Shown piece after piece: positions 35,057 through 42,684 of a DNA stretch of 53,958 nt. Each line of letters begins with the position of its first letter. Positions within the stretch are counted from its first letter, which is position 1. The notes below the pieces were generated by a model, which did not search any database, was not told where the DNA came from, and was given only the letters and a program-made list of their open reading frames with translations. The stretch is taken from positions 1-53,958 of IMG/VR virus record IMGVR_UViG_3300008448_000114, one strand, 5' to 3'. The DNA comes from a virus. Position numbers and translations under genes: made by a program.

Positions 35057-37093
35057 CTATCTTATGTTACTAATGTCATACGTCTGAACGAACCCCACAG
35101 AGTCCTTCTTTTCTTTCAACACATTCCGTACGTCACCAGCTGCCGCAACAAGCGCAATCATAAAAGCAACGGTAATATCCGACTTGGTTCTGTTGAAATG
35201 GTCGTACTCAAGCATATCCTCAAATATTTCCTTAAAGAACATTTTTTCAGAATAATTATCAACCCAAAACTGGGCCAGCTCAAGCTGTTTATTCAGCGAG
35301 AACGGGTCTTTTGGTGATACACCCCACGTCTGCACCGTCTTGGCTTTCCTGTTAGGGTCAAGCACCGACTTAGGCGTTTTAGTGATAAAGTTCTTATGCC
35401 CTTTGTCAATAAACCACTCAAAATAATCATCATTGGCGTTCTCGTACGTAGCCTTACACCCGAAGTAGTGACAAGCATACAACACCTCTGTATGAAACAG
35501 ATTCTTCGTTTTAGGTCTTCCTACATACATAGCCACCGGCATGCCCGTGTTCTCCGGGTCGGTAGGGTCGTACTGCTCATATACCACAATAACGCCATTA
35601 GAACCCTTACCAACAATAATAGTAGAGGCAAAGGGGTCAACTCCTATCTTATACTGATGCGTGTTGGCCGGCTTCTTACCTGAATCATCATAAATAATTC
35701 CATTAGGGAATCTAGGTTGCTTTAGTAGCAGCCACTTGCCATTCGGGTCATCTCGGTAGTCCACCTTATTTTTTTCATCCCATCCAAACGTAACCCTACG
35801 TATTGATGGCTTATTATCTTTAAGATAATCTAACTGCTGCCTAATCATTTGGATATTAAAGAAAGACTCGGACTCATCAGCAGCAAATGCCTCTTCCTCA
35901 TTAAATGGCATCATCCGTTTCTCCTCCAATCTCATCTCATCATCCTCTATCTTTTCTATCCGCTGACGCAAGTATTCCTTTGCCCCAATCCGTATCTCTT
36001 CAAGCGTAAGCGTAGTGGTCTCTTGCAAAAACTTCTCCTGGTCTTTAGTAGGAGTATCTATGACAGATATGCCATATTTATCAATAAATCCTTCGTACCC
36101 GTCGTATGCCGGTTTAAAGTATCTGTACAGCCCTGATGGAGTTGTCTTATGGAGCAACTGGTTTGATTCGTTCCATAGCGTCTTATATCCTGCTCCTCCG
36201 TCTTTCATCTTGTTAACGGTAGATGGCAGTTCAGCAAACCCTACCTTCCTACTACCTTTCTCCAGCGTCTTTCTCACAATCGACCAATACCGTTGTATAG
36301 GTACATCTGTCGGGAACTTACCGCCCTCATCGACTAACAGCCTTGTATTTCTTTTAGAGTCATAGCTATTTAGCTTTGTATTTTTAAAATCTATCTGCGA
36401 GTTCAGCCCTTCCGGTTTCTCCCTGATAGATGTCTGCTGCTTCTTTTTAACCCTTGACACTTGTTTCATGAACCTAAGTATCTTTTCGGGGTCATCACCG
36501 GCTGCAATATCCGGCTTCATAAACAGCGGCAGGTTACGAAACGCATACACCACCATCTCCTTAAATACAGACTTGGCATCATCACCCGTTTTGGAAACAA
36601 TACCGCACTTGGCCTGCTCGGTAGTAGTGGCTGTATATAGCATATTGGAGGATGCCTGGGAGGTAGCACCTTCCCTACGTGACTTAACGCGTATCACTCC
36701 AAGAACATTAGAAGACTTCTCGCAGTGGTCGAGGAACAGATACCACCTCCTGTCGCAGTCGCGATACTGAGGCTTATCTCCATTTTCAAGGGTGAAATAA
36801 TTTAAGAAGTAGTAGTATTTACCGGTAATATAAGTAGGTTCTCCGCAGTTCAAGAACCAATGCCCATCACGACATTTGACAAGTTCTTTCATGATAAAGT
36901 CCCACTGCTTATCTGTCCATAGTGGGTTGCCATTAGCATCATACTCCAACTCATCAAAGTATTCGGGTATATCGGTATAACGGAAGTATTGTTCTTTGCG
37001 GCTGTACTTACAGTTCTCCATCGTGTACGCTGCCGGTTGTTTCGGCAGGGAGTACTGGATTCCGTACAAACTTACGCTTTCGTTTTTTTGCAT
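35057..37093 (-). CDS. terL: Terminase large subunit, 678 aa
   Basis: The ATPase domain shows a Walker A-type segment, RVKSRREGATSQASS (residues 135-149), and a Walker B strand, RLLVDEGGK (251-259), whose Glu would be catalytic. The nuclease domain begins with YKIGVDPFAS, with Asp486 as a first RuvC-type acidic residue, and further acidic candidates lie in the 545-560 region and near FNRTKSDITVAFMIAL close to the C-terminus. The N-terminal HWFLNCGEPTYITGKYYYFLNYF segment is typical of Bacteroidota podoviruses. The enzyme would package DNA through the portal encoded next. It overlaps the upstream wHTH gene by 86 bases. Confidence 0.9.
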   Translation of the reverse strand: MQKNESVSLYGIQYSLPKQPAAYTMENCKYSRKEQYFRYTDIPEYFDELEYDANGNPLWTDKQWDFIMKELVKCRDGHWFLNCGEPTYITGKYYYFLNYFTLENGDKPQYRDCDRRWYLFLDHCEKSSNVLGVIRVKSRREGATSQASSNMLYTATTTEQAKCGIVSKTGDDAKSVFKEMVVYAFRNLPLFMKPDIAAGDDPEKILRFMKQVSRVKKKQQTSIREKPEGLNSQIDFKNTKLNSYDSKRNTRLLVDEGGKFPTDVPIQRYWSIVRKTLEKGSRKVGFAELPSTVNKMKDGGAGYKTLWNESNQLLHKTTPSGLYRYFKPAYDGYEGFIDKYGISVIDTPTKDQEKFLQETTTLTLEEIRIGAKEYLRQRIEKIEDDEMRLEEKRMMPFNEEEAFAADESESFFNIQMIRQQLDYLKDNKPSIRRVTFGWDEKNKVDYRDDPNGKWLLLKQPRFPNGIIYDDSGKKPANTHQYKIGVDPFASTIIVGKGSNGVIVVYEQYDPTDPENTGMPVAMYVGRPKTKNLFHTEVLYACHYFGCKATYENANDDYFEWFIDKGHKNFITKTPKSVLDPNRKAKTVQTWGVSPKDPFSLNKQLELAQFWVDNYSEKMFFKEIFEDMLEYDHFNRTKSDITVAFMIALVAAAGDVRNVLKEKKDSVGFVQTYDISNIR

Positions 37094-37925
37094 GCTGATG
37101 TTCTTTTTTCACAAATTCTATAATAGGCTCTACAAAGTTCCTTCCTCTTTCTGTCAGGTCGTACCTATTTCTCGAACCTACTTTTGTTATCCTCATCAAA
37201 TTAAACTGAATCAATCGTTTTGAAAACTTTAAAATAGACGGAATACTTATGCCGGTATCTTCTGTCCACTTTCTTGACGTAGCGTCTCCTTCCTGATGAG
37301 CGCTAATCCACAACAAAAGTATGATTTCAGTATTTTTTAATTTTGTTCTTTTTCTTACAAGTCCTAACTTAGCATATATTCGAGTCCACGTGATTATATT
37401 GTAATTACGCGGATTCGTTTTGTCATTTGGGACCTCCCAGTAGTACTTAGCCCTGTTCCACTCGGTTTTCCGCATTTTTTTTATCTCTTCCTTTTGGAAC
37501 TTCTCGCGTTTGTTTTTCTCTGTTTTAAGCTTCTCTTCCCACTTAGCCATCATTACTCTATAGTTCTTTGCAAGCCCGTTGTTGCGAAGTGTTAATATGC
37601 TAGCCTTTTTGATATGCTTCTGCATCTTCTTCATGTTCCTGTCACGCATATTCTTATTCGTCTTCAGCAGACTTCTTGACTTGGCTCTTTCAACAGCAAG
37701 CTTATAGCGTAACTTATTGAGCATTTCCATGACCTTCTCTCCGCTATATGTGCGGCTGGCCTTTACGAATATGCGTTCACACTTCTTTACTTTTTTAGGA
37801 ACGTCTCCAGCGGATTCCTCGATACTAACGGCTTCTCCTCCTCCTTCGACTCTCCCACTTTGAGTTCCTTCTTTAACCACAGCAGGTTTTGTGCTACGTC
37901 TTTGCTGTCCACCATTGCTTTCCAT
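37008..37925 (-). CDS. Winged-helix basic protein, candidate small terminase, 305 aa
   Basis: The C-terminal 100 residues read as a winged helix: NTEIILLLWISAHQEGDATSRKWTEDTGISIPSILKFSKRLIQFNLMRITKVGSRNRYDLTERG, very like MarR-type or replication-initiator wHTH text. Before it is a strongly basic coiled region (MKKMQKHIKKASILTLRNNG, KLKTEKNKREKFQKEEIKKMRK). Location just before TerL suggests the DNA-recognition (small) terminase subunit, though a late-gene regulator is also possible. The start is uncertain: from 37925 it overlaps the upstream gene by 139 bases, whereas the in-frame ATG at 37730 would not. Confidence 0.65.
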   Translation of the reverse strand: MESNGGQQRRSTKPAVVKEGTQSGRVEGGGEAVSIEESAGDVPKKVKKCERIFVKASRTYSGEKVMEMLNKLRYKLAVERAKSRSLLKTNKNMRDRNMKKMQKHIKKASILTLRNNGLAKNYRVMMAKWEEKLKTEKNKREKFQKEEIKKMRKTEWNRAKYYWEVPNDKTNPRNYNIITWTRIYAKLGLVRKRTKLKNTEIILLLWISAHQEGDATSRKWTEDTGISIPSILKFSKRLIQFNLMRITKVGSRNRYDLTERGRNFVEPIIEFVKKEHQHAKKRKRKFVRNPVLPAETTGSVHDGEL

Positions 37926-38110
37926 ACGCGTTCAAATGTTTTATCGTTTTTAGATTTAAAGGATACGTATTCTCCGTTTAGCTCTTCTGCAAGCTTTACT
38001 ATCTGATAGTTCAAGGCATGGTACAGTCCTTGCAGTCCGTCTGCCTTATAGGTCTCCAACTCCTTTTCGAGTTCCTCTATCCTTTGTTTCAGTTTTACTA
38101 TATCTGTCAT
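37787..38110 (-). CDS. Coiled-coil protein, 107 aa
   Basis: Residues 1-25 form a heptad-rich coiled coil (VKLKQRIEELEKELETYK). The middle is helical (GLYHALNYQIVKLAEELNGEYVSFKSKND) and the tail is charged. The start overlaps the stop of the GroES-like gene by four bases (ATGA). The last 139 bases overlap the next frame if that gene starts at 37925. No family was recognised. Its place among packaging and assembly genes suggests an assembly helper. Confidence 0.6.
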   Translation of the reverse strand: MTDIVKLKQRIEELEKELETYKADGLQGLYHALNYQIVKLAEELNGEYVSFKSKNDKTFERVWKAMVDSKDVAQNLLWLKKELKVGESKEEEKPLVSRNPLETFLKK

Positions 38111-38745
38111 ATTCCAATACGCATTGTTTCGTTTATTTCAAATGTATGGTCTATCGCCATAATGTCTTGTTCTTTGATACGGATGATACGATGCTCACGA
38201 CCTTCATGCGCATACACAACCTCATAGTCAGCCATAGTCTCTGTAATAAGCACATCTCCTATGGCAAATATGTCATATCCTGATGGTGTACCCTTAACTA
38301 CAACCCGGTTGTTTTCTTTCTGTTCATTGATGTCTGTCAGTATAAGAGATGACTTCGGTTTGTAATATATCCTGTCAACTAACAGATAGCCTTCCATTGG
38401 TATTGGATTGCCATTATCAATGTAAAAGAATATCTTATCGGGTCGAAGGATATGTACTTCCAGTTTCTTTTTACCTCCATATACAGAATCTTCATCGGTG
38501 TCGATGGTATCTACGAGTGTATGTTCGGTAAACGAGTTGTGCCAGCAGACGATAGGAGTACCTTCTTTGAGGCTAGTCTTTCCTGGACTTTTGACGATGG
38601 CATTGACAGCATTCTTCTCTCTTTCGTTCCATCCAAAGTCTTTGTCGATAAATAGTTTGATGTCGGTTCCTGCGATGGTGTGGGTGTACTTATCCTCTTT
38701 ATCTACAATAACGATAAGCTCCCCTCTGATTGGTTTGGGATTCAT
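38107..38745 (-). CDS. GroES-like co-chaperonin (possibly duplicated fold), 212 aa
   Basis: The last third reads like the C-terminal half of a Cpn10/GroES subunit: IGDVLITETMADYEVVYAHEGREHRIIRIKEQDIMAI resembles the GroES pattern in which a glycine-rich barrel turn is followed by an EEYLILRESDILAI-type strand. The first half also opens barrel-like (GELIVIVDKEDKYTHTIAG, LKEGTPIVCWH), suggesting two GroES-like halves in one chain. Phage T4 gp31 is the known precedent for a phage co-chaperonin that works with host GroEL to fold the capsid protein. Here the gene opens the packaging operon, 19 bases after a TATATTTG element. Confidence 0.55.
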   Translation of the reverse strand: MNPKPIRGELIVIVDKEDKYTHTIAGTDIKLFIDKDFGWNEREKNAVNAIVKSPGKTSLKEGTPIVCWHNSFTEHTLVDTIDTDEDSVYGGKKKLEVHILRPDKIFFYIDNGNPIPMEGYLLVDRIYYKPKSSLILTDINEQKENNRVVVKGTPSGYDIFAIGDVLITETMADYEVVYAHEGREHRIIRIKEQDIMAIDHTFEINETMRIGI

Positions 38746-38763
38746 TGCTGTTTCTATTTGTCA

Positions 38764-38815
38764 CAAATATAGGAAATTTTGTGACTAAACAAAAACCCCG
38801 CCTAAAAAGACGGGG
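38764..38815 (-). terminator. Terminator followed by TTTG-N18-TATATTTG promoter
   Basis: CCCCGTC pairs with GGCGGGG (38815-38796) and the following TTTTTG supplies both the U-run and a -33 TTTG (38793-38790). TATATTTG lies 18 bases further on (38771-38764). The hairpin ends the fibre-like operon from 40.9 kb and the promoter would start the co-chaperonin-terminase-portal operon. Confidence 0.7.
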
Positions 38816-38853
38816 CGTGTGTTAACCAATTAAACAAACCAAACTATGAAAAG

Positions 38854-39393
38854 TTATGGGTAAACCAAGATTTCGATAGCGTATGCGCTAAGGATACCAT
38901 CTGCTGCCGTACCTGCTGCGCCTGTGTTAACAGTAATTACATCGGCAGATGTTCTTGCTGTTACTACATCTTTTACAGCAGTGATAGCACCAGTGCTACC
39001 AGAAGACATAACAAATGTTTTGTCAGCTGTAAATGCTGCCGCAAGGGTAGCTGTGTAAGTGCCTGTAGAGCCACGAGCCCATACTACAGTACCACCTAAG
39101 CTGTTCTCAAGAACAGTAGCTGTAGGAGCTGAAGTAGATGACTGAGTTACTAATGCACGATAAGCTTTAACTGCTACGTTACCAGCAGGAGCAGAGCTTG
39201 TAACAAGCGACCATACACCTGTAAGTCCAGGGAAAACATCAATGCTATTTGCTGTTCCTGCGCCTAACCATTCAAATATTCCGTAATCTTTTACAAGTAC
39301 GGTATAATTTTCACGACCTGAAATTGTAGCCAGGTCAGCTGTTGTGTCCACGAATCCTTGTTTGTTAGAACGTGGTTTAAATTGTACTGCCAT
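38854..39393 (-). CDS. Fibre-like virion protein, short paralogue, 179 aa
   Basis: The first 65 residues (MAVQFKPRSNKQGFVDTTADLATISGRENYTVLVKDYGIFEW) closely match those of the next gene upstream (39419-40453), and both end in EI-x-VYP. Between these ends is an Ala/Thr/Ser-rich beta region. The shared N-terminus is presumably a common attachment domain and the differing body a variable tip. Being encoded upstream of terminase rather than with the tail, it may decorate the head, but this is inference. It is followed by a strong terminator. Confidence 0.75.
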   Translation of the reverse strand: MAVQFKPRSNKQGFVDTTADLATISGRENYTVLVKDYGIFEWLGAGTANSIDVFPGLTGVWSLVTSSAPAGNVAVKAYRALVTQSSTSAPTATVLENSLGGTVVWARGSTGTYTATLAAAFTADKTFVMSSGSTGAITAVKDVVTARTSADVITVNTGAAGTAADGILSAYAIEILVYP

Positions 39394-39418
39394 TTTTTTT
39401 TGTTTTTAAATTTTAATA

Positions 39419-40453
39419 TTATGGGTAAACACGAATTTCTACAGAAAAGTTTCCGCTAAATGTTACGGAACTTGAATTATCTGCTGCTTTTATTGAAGTA
39501 TATCTTACGACAGTATTGCTGATTCTTCTTCCCCAATAATTAAATGCTTCTCCTCCACCTATTGAATTTGATGGCATAACCCATGTTTTCCCAGAAGGAA
39601 ATGCTGTACTTCCTGTCATTGTAAAATTAAAATCAACTTCATCTCTTGTTATTACAATATCTGTAATACCATCTTGGTTTCCATCTCCTATTGTATTTTG
39701 CAATACTGACCAACCTACACCTGGAGAACCTGCTCCTGCTGTCAATATAGCTGTATACACTTTATATGGGAGTCCTGCATTGTTATCTACGTAAGTTTTA
39801 ACAGCATTTTGAGTAGGGTATAAAGTATTGCTAGTACCTAAAGAAGTACTTGTAGATTTATTAGCTACATTTTCAGGAGTATATCCAAGTCCTGCATCTA
39901 AAATATTCCAGTTACCTGCTGTTTGACCAGGAGCATCAGAAAGTGCACGGAAGCTAGTTCCTGTAACTACAGCTGTTGTACCTAAGAATCCATTAGCAGC
40001 ACAGAACCATAGGTCTCCTTTTTTAATAGCACCAGCAGTACCGCTACCACCAGTAGTAGGCCAAGAACCTGGAGAACTTACACTTGGCGTGAAGTTACCT
40101 CTGTCATTTAAAAGACCTACAACTAATGAATCTGCATAAGTTTTAGCGGCTTTTACTGAAGGGTACTTAGTATCACTTGCAGCATCAGCTGTAACAGAAA
40201 TAGACTTGTTTGCAGAATCTTCTGGAGTAAATAACAAATTAGTTCCTTCGCCTGACTGAAGCACTCTGCTCCAGAATCCGTTCTTACCTGCGAAGATATT
40301 TGTGCTGTCAACAGTACCAGTTGGAACCCACTCAAACAATCCTAAGTCTTTTACGAGTACGGTGTAATTCTCTCTGCCTTCTACATTAGCTAAGTCAGCA
40401 GAAGTATTTACGATACCTTGCTTGTTACTTCTAGGCTTTAATATAACTGCCAT
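39419..40453 (-). CDS. Fibre-like virion protein, long paralogue, 344 aa
   Basis: This protein shares its 65-residue N-terminal domain with the 179-residue neighbour. It then contains two copies of a fibre module, one reading FTPEDSANKSISV...KYPSVKAAKTYAD and one GYTPENVANKSTS...LYPTQNAVKTYVD, which also occurs at the end of the tail fibre at 2985-4589. A unique beta domain of about 100 residues closes it (WSVLQNTIGDGNQDGITDIVITRD, then GEAFNYWGRRISN). It is translated from a leader rich in AAAACAAAA. A head or tail fibre role is well supported; where it sits is not known. Confidence 0.8.
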   Translation of the reverse strand: MAVILKPRSNKQGIVNTSADLANVEGRENYTVLVKDLGLFEWVPTGTVDSTNIFAGKNGFWSRVLQSGEGTNLLFTPEDSANKSISVTADAASDTKYPSVKAAKTYADSLVVGLLNDRGNFTPSVSSPGSWPTTGGSGTAGAIKKGDLWFCAANGFLGTTAVVTGTSFRALSDAPGQTAGNWNILDAGLGYTPENVANKSTSTSLGTSNTLYPTQNAVKTYVDNNAGLPYKVYTAILTAGAGSPGVGWSVLQNTIGDGNQDGITDIVITRDEVDFNFTMTGSTAFPSGKTWVMPSNSIGGGEAFNYWGRRISNTVVRYTSIKAADNSSSVTFSGNFSVEIRVYP

Positions 40454-40513
40454 TTTGTTTTTTTTGTAAATTTAAAACTAATCCAACCTATTTATCTGTC
40501 AATCCTTCAACAC

Positions 40514-40912
40514 TTACTTGTCCTTACGAGGCAAATACCACAACTGAGGCCACATACGTACCGTTCCGGAGCTGATAAATGTAATACGCCAGTTCGTACA
40601 TACAGGAGTAATCTTACTGATAAATGCTGTATTTGTAACCGCATTTGTAAGGGCAATGCTGTCAGTAGAGATATAGTTCACCCCATCAAGGCTTTGAGCA
40701 AACACTACCTTGCCGGCAGCAGTACCTGATACGCGACTCAGCACAGGTTGAAATATAACTCCATTCAAAGAACTGGACAGCGTAAGGTTTACAACAGCCG
40801 TATCTGCGTTGATTAAGCTGTCAACACCTACAAATGGTACTGAAATAGCTGCCTGGCTATAACAGAAATTAATTGCAAAAAGTAATACAATAGTGGAAAA
40901 AATCTTTTTCAT
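40514..40912 (-). CDS. Small protein with signal peptide, first late gene, 132 aa
   Basis: The N-terminus, MKKIFSTIVLLFAINFCYSQA, is a clear Bacteroidota-type signal peptide with cleavage expected after SQA. The mature part is a small beta protein (STDSIALTNAVTNTAFISKI, CTNWRITFISSGTVRMWP) with two cysteines. It is the first gene leftwards from the divergent region, 15 bases after a TATATTTG element, and lies directly before the two fibre-like paralogues. It might be a periplasmic or surface protein made by infected cells, or a virion protein with an odd export signal. Confidence 0.75.
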   Translation of the reverse strand: MKKIFSTIVLLFAINFCYSQAAISVPFVGVDSLINADTAVVNLTLSSSLNGVIFQPVLSRVSGTAAGKVVFAQSLDGVNYISTDSIALTNAVTNTAFISKITPVCTNWRITFISSGTVRMWPQLWYLPRKDK

Positions 40913-40926
40913 TTAAAATGTTTTTA

Positions 40927-40985
40927 CAAATATAATGGAAAATACTTTACCAAATAAAAGTCCCCCCAAGTAGAAACAAGGAGGG
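40927..40985 (-). terminator. Hairpin with TTTG and TATATTTG elements before the first late gene
   Basis: CCCTCC pairs with GGGGGG (40985-40962, one G-U) around a TTGTTTCTACTT loop. It is followed by a T-rich stretch containing TTTG (40954-40951) and then TATATTTG (40934-40927) after 16 bases. It resembles the unit at 28505-28556 in sequence and layout. It would stop left-going transcripts from the 41-42 kb region and begin the first late operon. Confidence 0.55.
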
Positions 40986-41044
40986 AACAGCTTACTTTTT
41001 TATAGACACAATCAAATGTACAACAAAAGTGTTGATAAAACAAA

Positions 41045-41076
41045 TTTGGATAAAATATTTTCTGTTACTAACTTTG
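41045..41076 (+). promoter_or_regulatory. Bacteroidota-type promoter TTTG-N20-TAACTTTG
   Basis: TTTG at 41045-41048 is followed after exactly 20 bases by TAACTTTG (41069-41076), a full consensus match. A transcript would begin near 41081-41084, at the ATG of a 60-codon frame or at the 5' end of a structured RNA. Confidence 0.7.
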
Positions 41077-41080
41077 GTAC

Positions 41081-41263
41081 ATGGTATTAAAGCAATTTTA
41101 TATCAAGACACCGAACCCTCTCAGGTTCGTACAGCTTTCCAGAGATAGAGATTTATCCTATCAATCTAAAGCTCAGAAGTCGGATGGTAGCTGTCACCAC
41201 AACATAGACAGTAAGATTTCTCCGATAGTGTCGCAAATGGTTCAGAAACATAAAGACCCTTAG
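41081..41263 (+). CDS. Possible leaderless 60-aa ORF
   Basis: The frame MVLKQFYIKTPNPLRF to MVQKHKDP begins four bases after a consensus -7 box, the same spacing seen at three left-going genes. The residue content looks ordinary for a small basic protein. However, the same bases form several perfect hairpins (CGAACC with GGTTCG; AGCTTT with AAAGCT; CTGTC with GACAG), so the region may equally be the 5' part of a non-coding RNA. No family was recognised. Confidence 0.3.
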   Translation: MVLKQFYIKTPNPLRFVQLSRDRDLSYQSKAQKSDGSCHHNIDSKISPIVSQMVQKHKDP

Positions 41264-41760
41264 AGGTAACAGCTGTTAAGGATAGAGTAACCCTTACAGG
41301 ATATCAGGGCTGTTACGAAGGTGTACTAACCACGGTTAGCAACGTACGGTCTAAGGCATAAATTCTGAACTAATGTAAACGAAATTCATCCCGTATCTAA
41401 GGGGATACTATGCGCCTACACCAATACCGTATCTAATAACACCCCATCAAAGCTGTTATTAATACCATCACCCGGTTAGCAGCATCACTACACATAAACC
41501 CCCTAAATTCACCACCCCTCCGCACACATAACAGCTACCCCACACATTAGGTTTTTGTAAAAAAACCGGGTAGGTACGCTGTTAAACAATGGGATTGTTG
41601 GAATTTAAGTGAAATACATGAAGGTTCAGGATAACCCCCTCCCCTCTACCAACATTCCGAATCGGGGAAACGGATTCCGCAGACTGTGTACCTCGTTTTG
41701 CTTCGTTTCGGTTATGCTTCCCCGTTAGCTTCATGCTACTTTGTTAGCTGAAAAAAATCA
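41082..41760 (+). ncRNA. Candidate structured RNA or replication origin region
   Basis: This 1.2-kb divergent gap (40913-42089) lacks a convincing gene but folds densely. Pairs seen include GTAACAGC with GCTGTTAC (41267-41274 and 41307-41314 approximately), TAATAACA with TGTTATTA near 41434-41461, and CTAAC-CACG-GTTAG near 41326. A nested three-step hairpin near 41529-41582 combines AACAGC/GCTGTT, TACCC/GGGTA and GGTTTTT/AAAAACC. CGGGGAA pairs with TTCCCCG near 41663-41724. TAACAGC or its complement recurs at least five times. The stretch 41760-42010 is very AT-rich. A consensus promoter precedes it. Either a long RNA or an iteron-bearing origin fits. Confidence 0.4.
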
Positions 41761-42019
41761 AACTGATTTTGTATGGCTGATATGTCATGCGGGATGTTTT
41801 GTTATCCCCCCCGCCTAATTAGTACTTTCGTTCTTTTGCATCTCATTAATTTATTAGTGTTTTATTTTACGGGATGTTATGCCATGTCAGGAAGTTATTT
41901 TTTTATGTTTGTTTATTGGATAAATACAGCTAATTATTTTAGTATTATTTGCTAAATAATTTAGTTAGATATTTTCTAATAAAACAGCTTAAAATTTAGA
42001 AAACATTTAATGGCTTTTA

Positions 42020-42052
42020 TTTGGAATGTAGTACATATACTCCTTATCTTTG
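42020..42052 (+). promoter_or_regulatory. Early promoter TTTG-N21-TATCTTTG
   Basis: TTTG at 42020-42023 and TATCTTTG at 42045-42052 are separated by 21 bases, matching the Bacteroidota consensus. A start near 42058 gives a leader of about 30 bases containing CAAAACAAAACAAA before the ATG at 42090. This is the best candidate for the main early promoter of the right-going genes. Confidence 0.8.
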
Positions 42053-42089
42053 TATCGTTAATTTAATCACTCAAAACAAAACAAATTTT

Positions 42090-42557
42090 ATGAGCACACA
42101 AAAAAACGCAGTTAATCAGGAGCAAACAATTAGCGAAGGTAAAAAAGTAATTAACTTGACGGGCAAAGATGGTAAATTATCGGGCAAAGGTTTGACAGCT
42201 AAACAGGAACGCGAAGCAAAAAAAGCCCTCCGCAAAGAAACGAACGAAGCCAGGAAGGAAGCCATAAAGGAGCGCAAAGATGAACAAAAAACGTTATCTT
42301 ATCAATTTAAGGAGCTTCAAAAGTACGGGCAAACATACGCGGATAAATTAAGCAAAGAAACGGGAGCAAATGTTACCCTTGCCAATATTCAGGCGTTAAA
42401 ATATCGGGACTTTTTGCCTTTCCTTACCATGTCCGAAGATTATTCAAACACTGCGAACGGCTGGACCTTTGCCCGTCTGTTGTCTGTTGTTGCCCGTTAT
42501 TACAGAAACGAAGCAAAAAAGCAAATTACAGATTCTATCTTATTGGATATAGAATAA
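42090..42557 (+). CDS. First early gene, Lys/Glu-rich helical protein, 155 aa
   Basis: The ATG at 42090 is chosen because it follows an AAACAAAACAAA leader and lies downstream of the promoter; a longer TTG frame would begin inside that promoter. Residues 20-90 are a highly charged helix (GLTAKQEREAKKALRKETNEARKEAIKERKDEQK). The C-terminal half is a compact helical domain (LANIQALKYRDFLPFL, ANGWTFARLLSVVARYYRNEAKKQI). Nothing resembles an enzyme. Its place as the first early gene suggests a takeover or regulatory factor. The coding text also contains CGGGCAAA words that recur in the non-coding region after it. Confidence 0.75.
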   Translation: MSTQKNAVNQEQTISEGKKVINLTGKDGKLSGKGLTAKQEREAKKALRKETNEARKEAIKERKDEQKTLSYQFKELQKYGQTYADKLSKETGANVTLANIQALKYRDFLPFLTMSEDYSNTANGWTFARLLSVVARYYRNEAKKQITDSILLDIE

Positions 42558-42684
42558 GACAAGGCACGCCCGTATACGTAAAAACGTACAGATAAAATTT
42601 TGCTTATCTACGGGTGCAATATGTCGACAAAAAATGAAGATAGTCGACAAGCATAGGCAAAAAATAACCATACATGAGGGTAAA

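Noticed and set aside
41105-41130. CCGAACC...GGTTCG near 41.1 kb as a tRNA T arm
   Set aside because: The loop is CTCTCA, not a TTCGANT type, and no acceptor stem flanks it; it is a simple hairpin.
41773-41955. Plus-strand 60-codon hydrophobic frame in the divergent region
   Set aside because: The hydrophobicity reflects T-rich DNA and there is no initiation leader. It spans inverted repeats of the probable regulatory or origin region.
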